A stretch of 64,000 nt of DNA from Timema cristinae (Eukaryota > Arthropoda > Insecta > Phasmatodea > Timematidae): contig JBCFYV010000012.1 in the NCBI GenBank assembly GCA_039000515.1, positions 30,431,821 through 30,495,820 of the forward strand. Reading direction: 5' to 3'. Made by a program: the position numbers and the translations under genes. The notes beneath the pieces are model-generated. The model saw only the letters and a program-made list of their open reading frames with translations. It had not been told where the DNA came from and did no database searches. This document shows, piece by piece, positions 1-12,600 of the stretch (position 1 is the first letter of the stretch; each line of letters starts with the position of its first letter).

Positions 1-69
1 TCTAAATACCTGTTCAGCTCACACGAATATATGATAATTACGGTAATGAGGTCAACACGAGGGGGGGAA

Positions 70-240
70 GCATTTTAGAGGTAGTCTAGCCGCATTTGCC
101 TGGAAAGTAAGTGGGAAACCATCTAGAAAAATACACCCTCAGTAGAACTTATCTGGATTTGAAAACCAAACACCTCGTCTTCAACAGGACAGTCTAGAAT
201 GGTATTGGTGCTTTGGCTTAGACCTTTCGGCTACTGAAGC
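70..240 (-). repeat. Degenerate SINE-B copy, reverse
   Basis: Read on the minus strand this matches the SINE-B order: a tRNA-like head near 220-240 (complement of GCTTAGACC), a box-B-like stretch near 150-165, then the GGAAAACCAT and GCATTTGC body words seen in better copies elsewhere in the window. No target duplication is visible and the 3' tail is absent. Identification is by word order only. Confidence 0.45.
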
Positions 241-1784
241 ATCTATGATAAAAATCTTTATCTCTACTACTTAACAGTGTGTTGGTCTGTATGTCCATTG
301 CCTAAGATTTCTGGAACAGCTTAATTGAGCCGATGCACCATATATTATATTATTTCGATTTTTACCGGAAAGGTATCAGGCTATTTATCTAAATAATTAA
401 ATAAAACAAAACTAATGTTTTTCGAAGATTTTATCCTAAGACACGTGATCAATAAATATGAATTATCCTATTGAATCTATCTGTAAAGCCAAAACCAAAG
501 AGTAAGTTACAGAATACATGTTAATAGTAAATTCAAAGAGAACTCATATTTTAATCTAGCGGGTTATATTGAATTAGCAGATCCTTAAAAAAGGAGTTTT
601 TGTACTTGTTCTATTATAAATAAAGAGTTTCTGAATAGATTTGAATCCGGTATTTTTCATATTATGTTTAATTTATCTAGAAAGTTTATAAGCTATTTAA
701 AAATAATGTATGTATTAAAGGAGCTGAGCAGTCATGTTAAAGGCAAAAAAAAAGTGTTTTATAAACATTGTGGAGTTAAAAAAGTGAGGATTGCCACAAG
801 TGCATCAATTGTTATTACTTCAGTAAAAAATCAGACCCAACGTTATAAAGTTGGTGAAAAGATTGGAGATTCCAGATTCAAACATCAACTCATATTGCAT
901 GTAAGTGTAACTAAAAATATGGCACACAGCCCACACGGACTTGATCATCTCCGTGCCTACAGAAACATTATCCAAAGCGCTTTCAAGGGGATAAGTCAAT
1001 GTATAGTACATGACGGATATTACAAATACCGTAGACTAAGCTCAGGTTTGAAGAATATGTTGCTTTTGAAGTGGCTTCATCATGTATAGTCGCTACTTTG
1101 TTACAAGGGGTAAGAACGGGGAATGCGATATTTAAATTACCTTTACACTTTTCTAGTGAAAAAATTATCGGGTAGAACATATTGAAGCAAATATTCACAT
1201 CAAAACTACTGCTGATATTATACCTTATATTATAAAATGAGATTATAATGTTGCAAATGACCTTAATTGACGATCTAGATAGAACTATGAGAGACCTCAG
1301 AAGCAAAAATGAGCCCAAAAGAGGCTTTACTGTATTGACCTCATGATACTTCCAACAAACTCTACGGGTATTTTAGGGAGTCGCTATAGCTGATTCAATG
1401 CCTGTCTAAAAAGACTCAACATATTCCTAGACGTTATGAAACTTTATTTTTCAACCAGCATGCACATACACCGGATCGATGACAAAACTAGACTTATTTA
1501 TCGATTTATAAGACTCGGCATTGGAGTCTTCACCTAGTACAAAAGCAAGGTGTCCTTGAATAACTGTTGATATGCATCTTGGTCAAAAATATCCAATAGT
1601 CCATTTTATTTAACCCAATGTGTATCTTATGCAAAATAAGCCTCTATCGTGGTTCCCAGGGTAATTTACTTTGACTCCAAAAATGAATTGGCTAATAAGA
1701 TTAAAGACTGTAATTCAGACCATTTCAAAGCGTCAAATCTCACTTAAATATCCAAAGGCACTACCCTGTTTAATTTCTCAATTC
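241..1784. other. No recognisable gene; A+T-rich interspersed sequence
   Basis: I see no known gene or repeat here. The longest open frame is 664-1089 on the plus strand (141 codons). Its product is basic, with no domain, signal peptide or membrane segment I can recognise, so I treat it as a chance frame. It ends upstream of the hAT element and shares no word with it. Confidence 0.5.
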
Positions 1785-1792
1785 CCTTAGAC

Positions 1793-4394
1793 CAGTGGTT
1801 CCCAACCTTTTGTGGCCCATCTCCCCTTTCTGGAGGTTGACTAACACCTATCGCCCCCTTTTCATTTTCATTGTATGCCTAATTTTAATTTGAAGTAAGG
1901 TGTAAATAATAAAGCAGTTTTATTATTATAAACAATTTTACTACCGTCTATAAAAACAACCAAAGCAGTTTTATCCGGTCACTCTTGAATAAAATAAAAA
2001 AAAAGTACATTTTTTACAGATTTTTTTTAAATAACAAAGAAGTGAAATAATTAACTAAGATAATTTATGTACATTTAAAAAAACAGGAGTACATGTTTTC
2101 ATTTTTAAATTGGAATCTGTAAAAGTTAAGAAAGTTGACAGTTAAAATTTGAAAAAATAAATGAAAGTTTGAAAATTTGTTATTGTTTTATTTTACCTTT
2201 TCAATGGCTGCCTTGTGCTTGGTGGATTTCAGTTAAAGCTTGAATATCCGGCTTTATGTTCGTCAAGTTCAGGCGCAAGTCTCCTTTGAGGCAAATGTCC
2301 AACTTATTTCTTTGTTTAGTGAGGAGCTGGACAACAGAACTAAATCCTTTTTCAAATAAATATGTTGATGGGAACGAGATGATAAGTGGTTCAGTTTTTC
2401 CCCACAGTTGTGGATAAGTGTCCATAATCTTCACCCAGCCTAACTCGTAACCGCTCTGCTTGAAAATGATTTTCGCCTCACAGTCATACTTCAAATCTAG
2501 AAACTCTGTCTGCAAAGAGTTATCAAGCTTATCCACAGCTTCAAACGAGAATGGATCTAGAATCCAATCAGGAATTTGTAACTTGGTCAAATCTTCAAAT
2601 CCTAATTCCATGTCAGTTTTTAACTGGTCAAGGTGATCAGTAAAAATTAGGATTTTTTCTTCTGGGAGTTCAGGAGTCCCGTTAGCTGACACTGAACACT
2701 TTTTAAGGGTCGGAAACTGAATTAGCTATTTACGGCCAATTTTACCTTGTGAATCTCAAACTTGGCGATGAATGATGAAATAATTCCTTTGGCCTTGATA
2801 AGGTTCATCTTGTTTCCTTGAAGCCTTATATTGACTTCATTCATTTTTTCAAAAATATATGTAAGGTACGCAAGTTCCAACTTGCGTTGCTGCAAATTCT
2901 CACTTAAAACAGGATCAGACGTGTCGAGAAACTCAGTAACCGTGTCAAATAATTTGAAGAAACGGCGCAAACAGTTTCCTTTGGAAAGCCACCTCACGGC
3001 CGTATGTAGAAGCAAGCGTTCGAATTCCTCATCATTTTCATCCCAAAGTTGTCGGAACAGACGGTCATTTAGGGAATGAGCTTTAATCTTGTTGACACAA
3101 GTAATGACCAGTTTTAGGGTTTCATGCAGGACACCACTCAATTTTTTCGCAGTTAAGTGTTGACGATGAATGACACAGTGAATAGTGATTACCTCTGGCA
3201 CTTCTTTCTTAAGGTGGGCTAGAAACCCAGCATGACGACCTGACATGGCAGGAGCACCGTCTGTTGCGCAAGCGCTCACGTTTGTTAGGGGAATCTCTTT
3301 TTCCTCAAAATAACCTTGTTCCACTTTAAAAATCGACGATCCCTTCGTATCAGTGATCAAACTTCTAGCAAACAGCATTTCCTCGGTAATTTCCTTTTGT
3401 TCATTGATAAACCTCACATAAGCTAATAAAATTGCTTTGTTATCAATCACAGTTGATTCATCAATCTGCAATGCAAATTTACTTTTTTTCAACAAATTGG
3501 TGAGTTTGGATACAACGTCTGTGGCCATTTCGTCTACTCACCTGGAAACAGTATTGTTGCTCAAAGGAACCAATTGACTTATCTTATTACTAGGGCCCTC
3601 GCCTAGCAAGATTTCAACAATTTTTTTGGTAGCCGGTAAAACAAGAGTTTCACCAATTGTGTGAGGTTTACCACATTTAGCGATCAATAAAGACACCTCG
3701 TAAGAAGCAAGAAGACCTTTTTCAAGATCGGTTGCTCGTTTTTTAAATAATTCACTCACATTAGGCCGTTTAACAGCTTTATCTTTGTGGTGTTGAAAAT
3801 AACTAAGTTCTTTACTCACTTTATCACTGTGTACTCTTGATAAATGATCTTTCATTCGCGAAGGCTTCATGGCTTCATTACTAGTAAATGTTTTATCGCA
3901 CAAAAGACAATGTGGAAAGTGCAAATTTTGCGGTGACGTGATAAAACAGAATTTTAAATATTCAGCTGAGTATTGACGACACTTCTTCTTTTTTGAATCC
4001 ATTGTGCATGAACTTCTACACTTAAAAACAAATGCATAAAAACAGAAAAGACACGCACAAAAACTGATGGTGAGGCACACAAAGGCTAGTGAAGACTGAA
4101 GGCGAATGTAGGTCAATGGCAAGTGTGTTGTGTTGGCAGGAGGGGGAGGGGGTTGAGTCACAAGTCAGCCGCGCTGAACAACAGGTGGGGGACTGTGAAG
4201 AGGGGTGAGTGCAGTGAACTCGCCGGCTGAGAATAGCCAGTGACTCGTGCTACCCGGCAACTTCTACTGTACATTACTAATTTTATCCCCTTTGAATGCT
4301 CATCGCCCCCAAATCTCCCCACACTTATTTATTGCCCCCCTGATAACCCAAATCGCCCACTTGGGGGCGATCGCCCCCAGGTTGGGAACCACTG
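1793..4394 (-). mobile_element. hAT DNA transposon, Buster-like, structurally complete
   Basis: The element is 2602 bp with terminal inverted repeats that begin CAGTGGTTCCCAACCT at the left and end in its exact complement at 4379-4394. It is flanked by a perfect 8-bp target duplication, CCTTAGAC (1785-1792 and 4395-4402). An 8-bp duplication defines hAT elements, and a central TA (nnnTAnnn) is the pattern described for the Buster clade. C-rich subterminal motifs (CGCCCCC) occur at both ends. The transposase reads on the minus strand and fills 2201-4002. Intact termini with a perfect duplication suggest a fairly recent insertion, although the transposase has two disabling lesions. This element could still move if an enzyme were supplied in trans; that is inference. 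Confidence 0.93.
2201..4002 (-). pseudogene. hAT transposase (ZBED5/FAM200/SCAND3-like), broken by one stop and one frameshift
   Basis: The protein resembles the ZBED5/FAM200-type hAT transposases, which cut and paste the element in the nucleus. The chosen start (4002, MDSKKKKCRQY) precedes a BED-type zinc finger with CLLC at about residues 30-33 and HLSRVH further on; an upstream in-frame ATG at 4161 would add a hydrophobic leader unlike the family and is rejected. The catalytic-domain motif FALQIDEST follows at about 3466-3440. An hATC dimerisation-like tail (FEKGFSSVVQLLTKQRNKL) lies near 2350-2290. Lesion 1 is an in-frame TGA at 3540-3538, where the family normally has arginine; CGA to TGA is a typical CpG transition. 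Lesion 2 is a one-base loss near 2720-2715 that shifts the last 165 codons. Without these the frame would be about 600 residues, close to the family length. AATAAA-like signals follow on the minus strand near 2180. Confidence 0.9.
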
Positions 4395-4539
4395 CCTTAG
4401 ACCATTCAGATTACCCATCCTTGTTATTTAATTTAAATTTGAGCACCCATCATTTTTCTGCGTAATTTGAACCCACCTATCTGTGTAGTGTGACACGTTT
4501 ACAGGTATAGAGTCTGCAATAATTTATCATAGAGGCAAC

Positions 4540-4770
4540 TGTATCGACAGTTTGCACTACAGGAAATGGGTTGTGATCCTAAGAGTACCCATAATTCCAC
4601 CAGACCTGTCCTTCCAGTGAATGCAATTTCCTATCAAGATTAGAAATGCGATGAGCATCAACAAAGCGCAAGGACAAACCTTGAAGGTGGCAGGCGTTGA
4701 TCTTCGTGGTATCTTTTCTCACATGGACACCTATGCGTGGTGTGTTCCCATGATAGTTTTAGCAGAAACC
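4540..4770 (+). pseudogene. Helitron/PIF1-like helicase C-terminal fragment
   Basis: The frame reads VPIIPPDL, an in-frame TGA at 4618-4620, then QFPIKIRNAMSINKAQGQ and TLKVAGVDLR. This is the conserved C-terminal helicase region of PIF1-family proteins, including the helicase half of Helitron RepHel proteins, which unwind DNA in rolling-circle transposition. The usual continuation (FSHGQLYVACSR) is only partly kept as FSHMDTYAWC. No Rep nuclease, Walker A box or CTRR-type Helitron end is visible. Only the last ~75 codons survive and they contain a stop. A cellular PIF1 gene is possible, but the wording is closer to Helitron-type copies. It starts about 145 bp right of the hAT element; no helicase sequence is recognisable to the left. 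Confidence 0.8.
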
Positions 4771-4934
4771 ACAAAATCCTCCCTCTTGATGAAAGAACTG
4801 TACACCCTCTCTGTATCCTGTAACCCCGGCCAAAAAAGGGATAAAAGGGAGAGGATGAACTTAACATACAAAAATGGAAATTATAAAAAATATATAGATT
4901 CAACAAAATGCGCAGTTTATTCAATTAAATGACA

Positions 4935-5863
4935 ATAGCGCAGATAACAAAAATTGGTCTCATTATATCATTATGAGTACAGTTGGAAATTATGCTCGAA
5001 GTCAACAACTTTATATCATTAAAGTTGCGCAAGATTTTTATAACAAAAGGAAACATGAAATCCATCATAATATTGATAGTCCAGTCTAATAACAAAGCGA
5101 ATATTATTAAATGCGATACAAAATTATAAGGGCCTAATGGGCACCTTGATATGGTTCCAAAGGTTTCGTAATTCACAGAAAACGATATCATAAATATAAA
5201 GACTTAAATTTGACGACTATACAACAGAGTCTACACAACGTGAGGGTTTAACTACCAGACATAAGCCAAACTCCCACGGGACTATCAGATCTGACTTAGA
5301 ATATGGAACTAACCGTTCCATCAAATAACAAAACATTAGCTGTTCAAACAGAACTTACGTTACAAAAGATTAAAGTTATCCTAATTTGAATTCCAATAAA
5401 AAGTTACTTCACGTTACGTTAATTCAAACCATAATTTTAAATATGAAAAGTTACTTCGATAAAAAATTACTCTACAATTCCAAACAATATAATATTAACA
5501 AGTCAAACTTCTAATCAGCACATAACTGAGGATATTTACGAGAATAAAAATATAAACAAAAGTTACAGCGCCCGAGCGGCGACCTATCTAAGATAGAATA
5601 TTTAGACATAGTTTGACGATCAAAATATAAATACGTTAGATTTTGAAACTGAATATTAAATGCAAAAAGTTTAAAGTTTATAAATAAGTTAGAGTTCATA
5701 ACTCCACCCGTCTAAGCGACGATTTTGATACATATTTACAAGTCTTTTCCAGCCATTGTCCAGATCCATGACAATAGTCTGTCGTCGATCGTTGATCGTA
5801 GGATAGTCGATTATGGCAAGCTTGCACAGCCATTATATAGGGATTTCGTTGTTCCGGAAAGAA
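4935..5863. other. No recognisable gene
   Basis: A+T-rich sequence with only short spurious frames. A more GC-balanced patch begins near 5560 and continues to about 6200. It carries a 13-G run (5864-5876) and a TGACGTCA CRE-like palindrome at about 5898. I could not identify matching long terminal repeats, so I do not call a retroelement. Confidence 0.4.
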
Positions 5864-6370
5864 GGGGGGGGGGGGGAGTATACCAAACGCGCATATGATG
5901 ACGTCAACGATGCCTTCAAACAGTCACGTACACCATTGTTGATTCCGCTTGCTCCATCGGAATATCCGTGAATATCTCCAATCACCCGATGTTTTGAAGG
6001 AGGTTCCTCTAGTCTCCGTCAGGGGTCGGATACATAATTGTCTTCTAGTTGATGTTGATAGTTCTCGGTTCATTTCACGCTAGTACAGTCGGAGTGCCGC
6101 GTCGCTTTGTTGACCCACTTGATCTCCCTTGACCCACTCGCCAATCTAGGAGTCCAGGTGCCGGCCAGCCTTGCAGGATTCTATTGTGAGCAGATTAGTA
6201 TTGTAAGTACATGAACAAATTAATACGTAGCATTGGATTGAGTAATAAATATATTGTCCAGCATTGTTTCTACTATGTCTTCTTAGCCTACAAGAACTAC
6301 AACAGAGAAAAATATTATTGTAGGGATCCTAATTGAGTTGAATTTATTGGAGCGGGTAGTATGCTTGTTG

Positions 6371-6531
6371 TCCAGTTGTAACATTACACCACGTAATGTT
6401 ACACATCTCTAATCACATCAGTATGAGGCGGGGTCCAGTTGTAACATTATACCACGTAATGTTACAAATCTCTAATCACGTCAGTATGGGGCGGGGTCCA
6501 GTTGTAACATTATACCACGTAATGTTACAGA
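6371..6531. repeat. 63-bp tandem repeat, each unit with a 9-bp-stem hairpin
   Basis: Units start at 6371, 6434 and 6497 (exact period 63; about 2.5 copies). Each contains GTAACATTA, a 7-base spacer that includes CCACG, and TAATGTTAC, a perfect 9-bp inverted repeat. Copies differ by only a few bases, so the array is young or homogenised. The function is unknown. Confidence 0.9.
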
Positions 6532-6639
6532 ACCACCAAATTCGTTTACAAAGAGGCTTTTCCATAAATTTTGTTACTTTATTTCCTTCGATTAATACAA
6601 ATATTTCTTTTGTATAATCTTTTATCAACTCAAAAGTTT

Positions 6640-9025
6640 TCATCGCGATAGTTTATACTCAATGCTACATTTGATTTATTCGCTGTGCAGGAAAATAAAA
6701 GCTCTGGGACTTGAAATGTTATTGTTTCAATGAACAGTTGTAATGATTTGTTTTTAAATCCGATATTAACGTGAGTGAAGCTGTGGGCAAAAGCAATTCA
6801 AATTATAAAAGGGAAGTGTGGGTGGATTTTCCCTTCAAGCCAAAGGAACCTCATTAAAATTGGATACTTCTGGAAGCTATTTTAACTTTGAGATTGTTTT
6901 TATTAGTGATTGGGGTTCAGTACATCCTCCTACTACACTCATATCTGGGGTATTCGCAGCTTAGCCTATTGATCAGGGAACGATGAGTGGAGGGCTCGAA
7001 ATATACTCAGATAGTGTATCTTAGACATTCCTTGGACTTTGTTCTAAGCGACATAATTCTTTTTATTGTAGCATAATATGTTCTGCACATGCAGTAATTT
7101 ATTTGTTATGCTCTGGTTGTTAGTCACGTGTACAGTGTTGAGATCAGAGATAAAGCTGGCATCCATGGAATAGTTTACATATTGCATCAATTTTAAAATT
7201 TAAATTTTGCACGGTTCTAGAATTTATAGGCTATTAAGTTCCAGAAGGGGAGTGGGAAAGAGGGGTAAGGACTATTAATACATTGCCACTGGTTGCACCA
7301 CTAATATAAGGAGACAGCTGTAGGGGGTAATAAACCTGATTGTAGAAACAAAGCAAGCTATTACACAAATTGTATGAATTCTTTTTATAAATTAAAAATG
7401 TTAGCTAATTTACTATATTAATTTTCTAGTTACCACAAAAGGGGAAAAGGGCTGAGAACTCATCCCTTGACTATCTTCGTCCTCAATCCCACATGTCACT
7501 GTACATATATGTATCTTAAAAATGTACATACCCTGACATCCGTAAGTGTACCAAAATTGACGTGGGAGGAGAGTGGAAAACAAAAAATAACACCACAGAA
7601 CACTCAGATGTGATTTGAGCAACAAATTTCCCATCACCTGAAAGCCAGACTAAGTGAACCTGATATTACAGCCATCATTGGTGGAAGAGAGGAGAGCTGG
7701 GAGAAATATGTCCCCCCAACATTTTCTCAAATGAAAAAACCTTAGTTACTTAGTTACAAATATAACCAATTTAGTGATATGACAAAAAATAAAATCTACG
7801 TTTAGAAAATAGCATAAATGATTACGACAATGGTGTACTGATACATTTATTTTGGGGACAAATTTGTGTTTGTGTTGATGTGTGTGTACGGGTTAAGTGG
7901 AATTGTATAGGCTGAAGGAGTAATTTAGAGGGATAAGCACATGCTTTATCGAAGCTATTGGTTCTCTACTTTTTTCAAATTGGGAACTTTAGGTAGGAAC
8001 ACTTTTAAAGCTGGTCTTAACATTTAGCCTATACTATCAACACAGCTTCAGTGCGTTTCTTCATATTTAAATTTATGATTCATATGGTTCAAGTTTTTAT
8101 CAAAAAATGTCGCTCTTGGGGGTTAAATATTATGCTATAGTCTCCCCATTCCCACAGAATGAGCCTATGGACTGTTACTGATTGTATTAATTCCATCATC
8201 ATCTTATTCATTTTGGTAAACGTTTTTTTGCCAAACTAAAGTGAAAATTGGTTCCATCCGTAAACTCCTTCTACCAAAACCTACGACGCTTATATTTGAC
8301 ATATAGTCTGCGTGCCTACTGATGCAGTTGTTCCCATAAGAATATTGTGATTGTTTATGGTCAGGAGATATTTTAATTGTTGGTTTAAGAAATCTAACAG
8401 AAAAATTAAAATTGGTCAATCAATTCATAAAAAATAAATGGTGAATTATATCTTGAAAGATCTAAACTTTCAGAGATTTTTTATTTTAGGTGAATACGAC
8501 GTTACCTGCACTGTTGGACACGCGGTCAAATGCGTCAGTTTCATATAAACTAGAGCAGGCAACTCCTTTTGTGTTGAAATTATAAATATAAATGTTGACT
8601 GTGCTATATAATTTTGGCCTCCCACCCTTTTTGAGCTATGCTGACGTGAAAACCATTTATGATGCATTTTATTATTCGCGCAGGGGTAAAACTAGTGAGA
8701 TAAAAGTGATTTGGAGCTCAGTATAAGTGTGTTTTCCATGTGGAGTCACTCTACTTGCACTAAAGCTCCCTTAAAATAATATATAATAAGATAGTATAAT
8801 GAAAAATAAATTTTAAAAACAATTTACAAAATAATTTAAAAAAATCCTTTTAATGTATAAATTATTCGTAATCAGCAAATAAAATTTTAATATTGTTTAT
8901 AAAATAAAAACAAAGAATAGTGCGAGTTTGTCGCGACCTTAAGTTGCCTAAGCGGTGGTATACACGGGTTTAATAAATCAAAGACCTAATGAAAACTATA
9001 AGTTTAACTTTCCGCGTCCACTAGT
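6640..9025. other. No recognisable gene; scattered low-grade repeat relics
   Basis: I find no known protein motif or RNA gene. Short words such as GGGAGTGGGAAAGAGG near 7250 and 10760 look like worn SINE bodies, but they are too short to call. All frames are under 80 codons and lack recognisable domains. Confidence 0.35.
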
Positions 9026-9029
9026 GAGT

Positions 9030-9240
9030 ACGCAGCTAAAGGCATCAGTCGAGTCAATGTTAGCAGGTGACCAGGAAATCAAGGTTTGAATCCTGTTCAG
9101 CTAAACTGAGATTTTTATTTTAAATATTTTACTGATCTCTCTCTATGTATATGTGAGTACATTTACTCTACATCCTATATTAATTAGAGCAAATAATAAG
9201 AGTTGAAACTAAATGGGTAGTAAAAGCAATTGGAAGACAA
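9030..9240 (+). repeat. Degenerate SINE-B copy
   Basis: A box-B-like GGTTTGAATCCTG at about 9085 and the tail-like words GTGAGTACATTTACTCTA near 9150 keep the SINE-B order. A second, weaker relic with GGTTCGAAGCCC lies near 9405. Neither has a visible target duplication. Confidence 0.4.
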
Positions 9241-9642
9241 AGTTCGTAATGCGTACTGGATATAGATTCAGGTTTGTTACGCGAAAAAAGTATTTAAAAA
9301 AGATATATTTATCTTCTGTGGATTAAGTAAATATATTAGTCCTACGACCTAGTATAGTTACAGTGCAGTGGCGTTCAGATATAAGGATTTAGGTTCGAAG
9401 CCCAGTGAGGGTAAACAATTTGTTAAAAAGTCGGAGTATTCTCGCACATTCCTTACGTCAATTGGCAAAATAATGTTCCAAAGTGTGTGTCTGTTGGAAT
9501 TGCGTACAGGCATAAGCTACGCAAAATGTCGGTGACAAAAACAATCGTGTCTATAATATTAGTCTCCCATTAAGCCAAACAATTTTAAAGATCACCAATA
9601 TACACTTCTTTTGAGCTGAAAGGTAGCAAGCACTCTTACCTG

Positions 9643-12600
9643 CAGGGCTATTCTGACCGGACGGGAATTAGCTGAAGACGTCGTGTCGGAACGATCTCGT
9701 GAGATTCCCGACATATGCGAGTCTGTCCGATCGGCTAATTGACGACAAGACTTCATCGTCACGAAATCTGTCGCTTATTTACGAGTCTGTCTACACTCAC
9801 GTCAACTTACCGACTTTAATGAAGTTCATTACTTTTAATTTTTATATATTTTATTGTTTATTTAAGTTTTTATATTATCCAATTTAGTTAGGTAAGGGTT
9901 TATTTTAGCGTGTTTTAGCGTTTAGTAATTTTCAAGTGGGATTTTTATTTGTATTTACATCATAGATTTTCAAAACAGTTGTTTTAAAGTGTTAGGTCAA
10001 GGCTAAGCAATAATTTAAACAACGTGTGAAGTTTTAAATGGTTTCATGTGGTTAAATATATATTTTATATATTCCGTAGTTTATCATCCTAATAAATACC
10101 GTACGCCATAAATTAAGCCCGAGCCCACATGTTATTTACCACAATGTCCCCAGTGCCTTGCAAACCAAAAAGCAACATCAAATTAGAATAGTTTATTTTG
10201 TTATGTATGTGAAAAAAAAAATGTTTATCAATGTTTTAGTTGCTATCGCATTATGTGTATTTTACAGATTTTTTGATATAATGTTGAAACACTTAATTTC
10301 ATCTTATATATAAAAGTGGATAACTTAGTATAGGTAATGATTTAATTGTGCAGTAGGCCTACCTATTAATTTCATCTTAACTTGAATTTTTCCTACAGAA
10401 TTAGCTCGCATACTATTCACTCTACACAAATTGAAAAATTAATTATAAATCATACCATTTTCAAACATTCGATTAAGAAATGTTTATTTATACCAACTTA
10501 AAAACCATTCTAGGCCTAAATTACTAATGGTGATTGTTGTATATTTTCTAGTTCAATAAACATAAAGCCATTACAAATAAAGTACAATAGTATGTCCCAT
10601 ACAGTTTATTTTATTAAAAGAAAACAAAACTACAATCAAAAAGCTTCACTTGTCCTTCCTCGTCTGCGGTAGTTCAATATCATCTGAAACAAAACTGCAC
10701 GATAAAAACAAACATCCTTATATACATGGCATTTTAATATAATAGGGTAGGCATGAATAAGATATTTAGAAGGAAAGGCACCTGCATTATCATGGAGAGA
10801 GGGTGGAAAAAATATTCTATAGTTTTGTGTAAGATTCAAACCTCTATTCATAAACTGCAACAAAATACAATCAATTTGTTAAAAATAACAAACAACATAG
10901 CCTAAAGTATTAATATTTACACTAAGATAGTGGTGATCCAAGACAACTGAATAATGGGACTGCCTAAAATTGGAGGGTCTCTACACTAAATCTAATAAGA
11001 ATGTGGACTGCATTTTTCATTTTATATATACATTTTTATGTGTATTTAAGGATTGAATATTTGTTTATGCACCGAGCCTTATTACCTCTCACAGATATTG
11101 GTATATTTACACTGATGACATTAGGATGAGGGAAGTAAACATGAGAAGAACTATGTCTACATTTGCATTGAGGTAGAACGAAAATATCCTAACTACACTT
11201 GGTTATAATTTGAACCTTCTCTCTTTTACTGACAAACCTGACAATGTTGATGCTTTAGCCCATGTACCCAATGATGTAGGCTAATTTTTTTTTTCATTTT
11301 TATAACCAAGCACAAAGATATAATTTAACTAACAGTGAAAGCTTATTTGTAACTACCAGTTTAATCTCATCAAAGCAACTTTTTATAATTCCTTATCAAG
11401 TTAATTATTTCAAAGGTATTTTATCAATTTTAATCAATCACAAACAAAGATGTAGAAAAAAATTAGGGATGATGCGCAAAATACAGTATTTTTAACACAC
11501 TTTATTGTTATAAAATATAAAGTAATAAATAATTTAAAAAAATAATTATACTCAAGAGCAAACGGTAAATCAAATGATACTAAAATCATAATTATGGGTA
11601 TTGACTCTTTTCACTTTTACCAAACTTAATCAACGCACCCAAAACGTAAGATAAATGTAGCTATTGATGAAAATATTGTGTTTTTACCTGTACGGCTTTG
11701 GGTCTATACAAATGATCCATAACATTATCACCTATATATATATTAATTGATTACTACTGTTCTAAATTGTTATTTATGTAGGCCTATACATGAAAGGTTA
11801 GGCCAATTTATTCGTTAATACTCCAATAATAAGGTATTAAAATAGTTATAGGTTTTTCTTATTATTATAAGCTAGCCAAAACTAACAAAATCCAAACTTC
11901 CAATCATAAAAAAATATGTATTTGGTGTTTGGTTTAAGAGTTCTTATTCAATTGTTTCAATTATAGGCCTAACAAATATTTTTATTAATCGTTATAATTT
12001 TACTATTATTAGATTTTTCGTATACTTTTGAATAGAATGATAGTGTTCAATTATTTATTATTTTCTATTTTATATAGAAAACAGAGTCCTATATCTACCT
12101 GTTATTGCGCGCTATCCCCGAGAAAATAACTACTAATCTGAGATTAGGTTAAACATCTTGAAATAAACAAAATAAATAATTTGACGGGCTTACATTATTT
12201 TACAGTAACAATAAACTTTGTTTCTTTTAGTAAATATTTAATTACATCTTTCTCACATTTTTGTAGGCCTTAGCTCCACTAGCATTCCCTTACTAAAATA
12301 AAATGTATTGGTTTTGTGGCACTTCATTATTGGTAAAACATTTGAAAAATTACCATTTATATATAAAAAATATTAACTTAGAATCGTTATATATGACAAA
12401 TAACCTAGGATAATTATTTAATTTTAGCAACCTACTCAACATATATGTTTTTAGTAGTAATGGAGCCCACATTTTTCAATAATAAAAAGAGTAATACATT
12501 ATAAGCTAACCTAATTAGTCCTACAAGAACTCGTAGCTTAGGTGTACTTTTAAGTTAAAATATCTTAATATATATTAGCCGTCTTTTAAATATAGTTTTT

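Noticed and set aside
664..1089. 141-codon open frame as a host gene
   Set aside because: No recognisable domain or homologue, base composition like its surroundings, and no splice or promoter context.
3529..3545. Splice-donor-like CAG|GTGAGT at the transposase stop codon (minus strand)
   Set aside because: The coding sequence resumes in the same frame immediately after the stop with family-like residues, so a nonsense mutation explains it better than an intron.
3538..4161. Upstream start at 4161 for the hAT transposase
   Set aside because: It would add a proline- and cysteine-rich hydrophobic leader not expected before a BED finger; the ATG at 4002 fits the family.
5864..6200. Retroelement LTR around the 13-G run
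   Set aside because: No matching second LTR, no TG/CA ends and no PBS were found.
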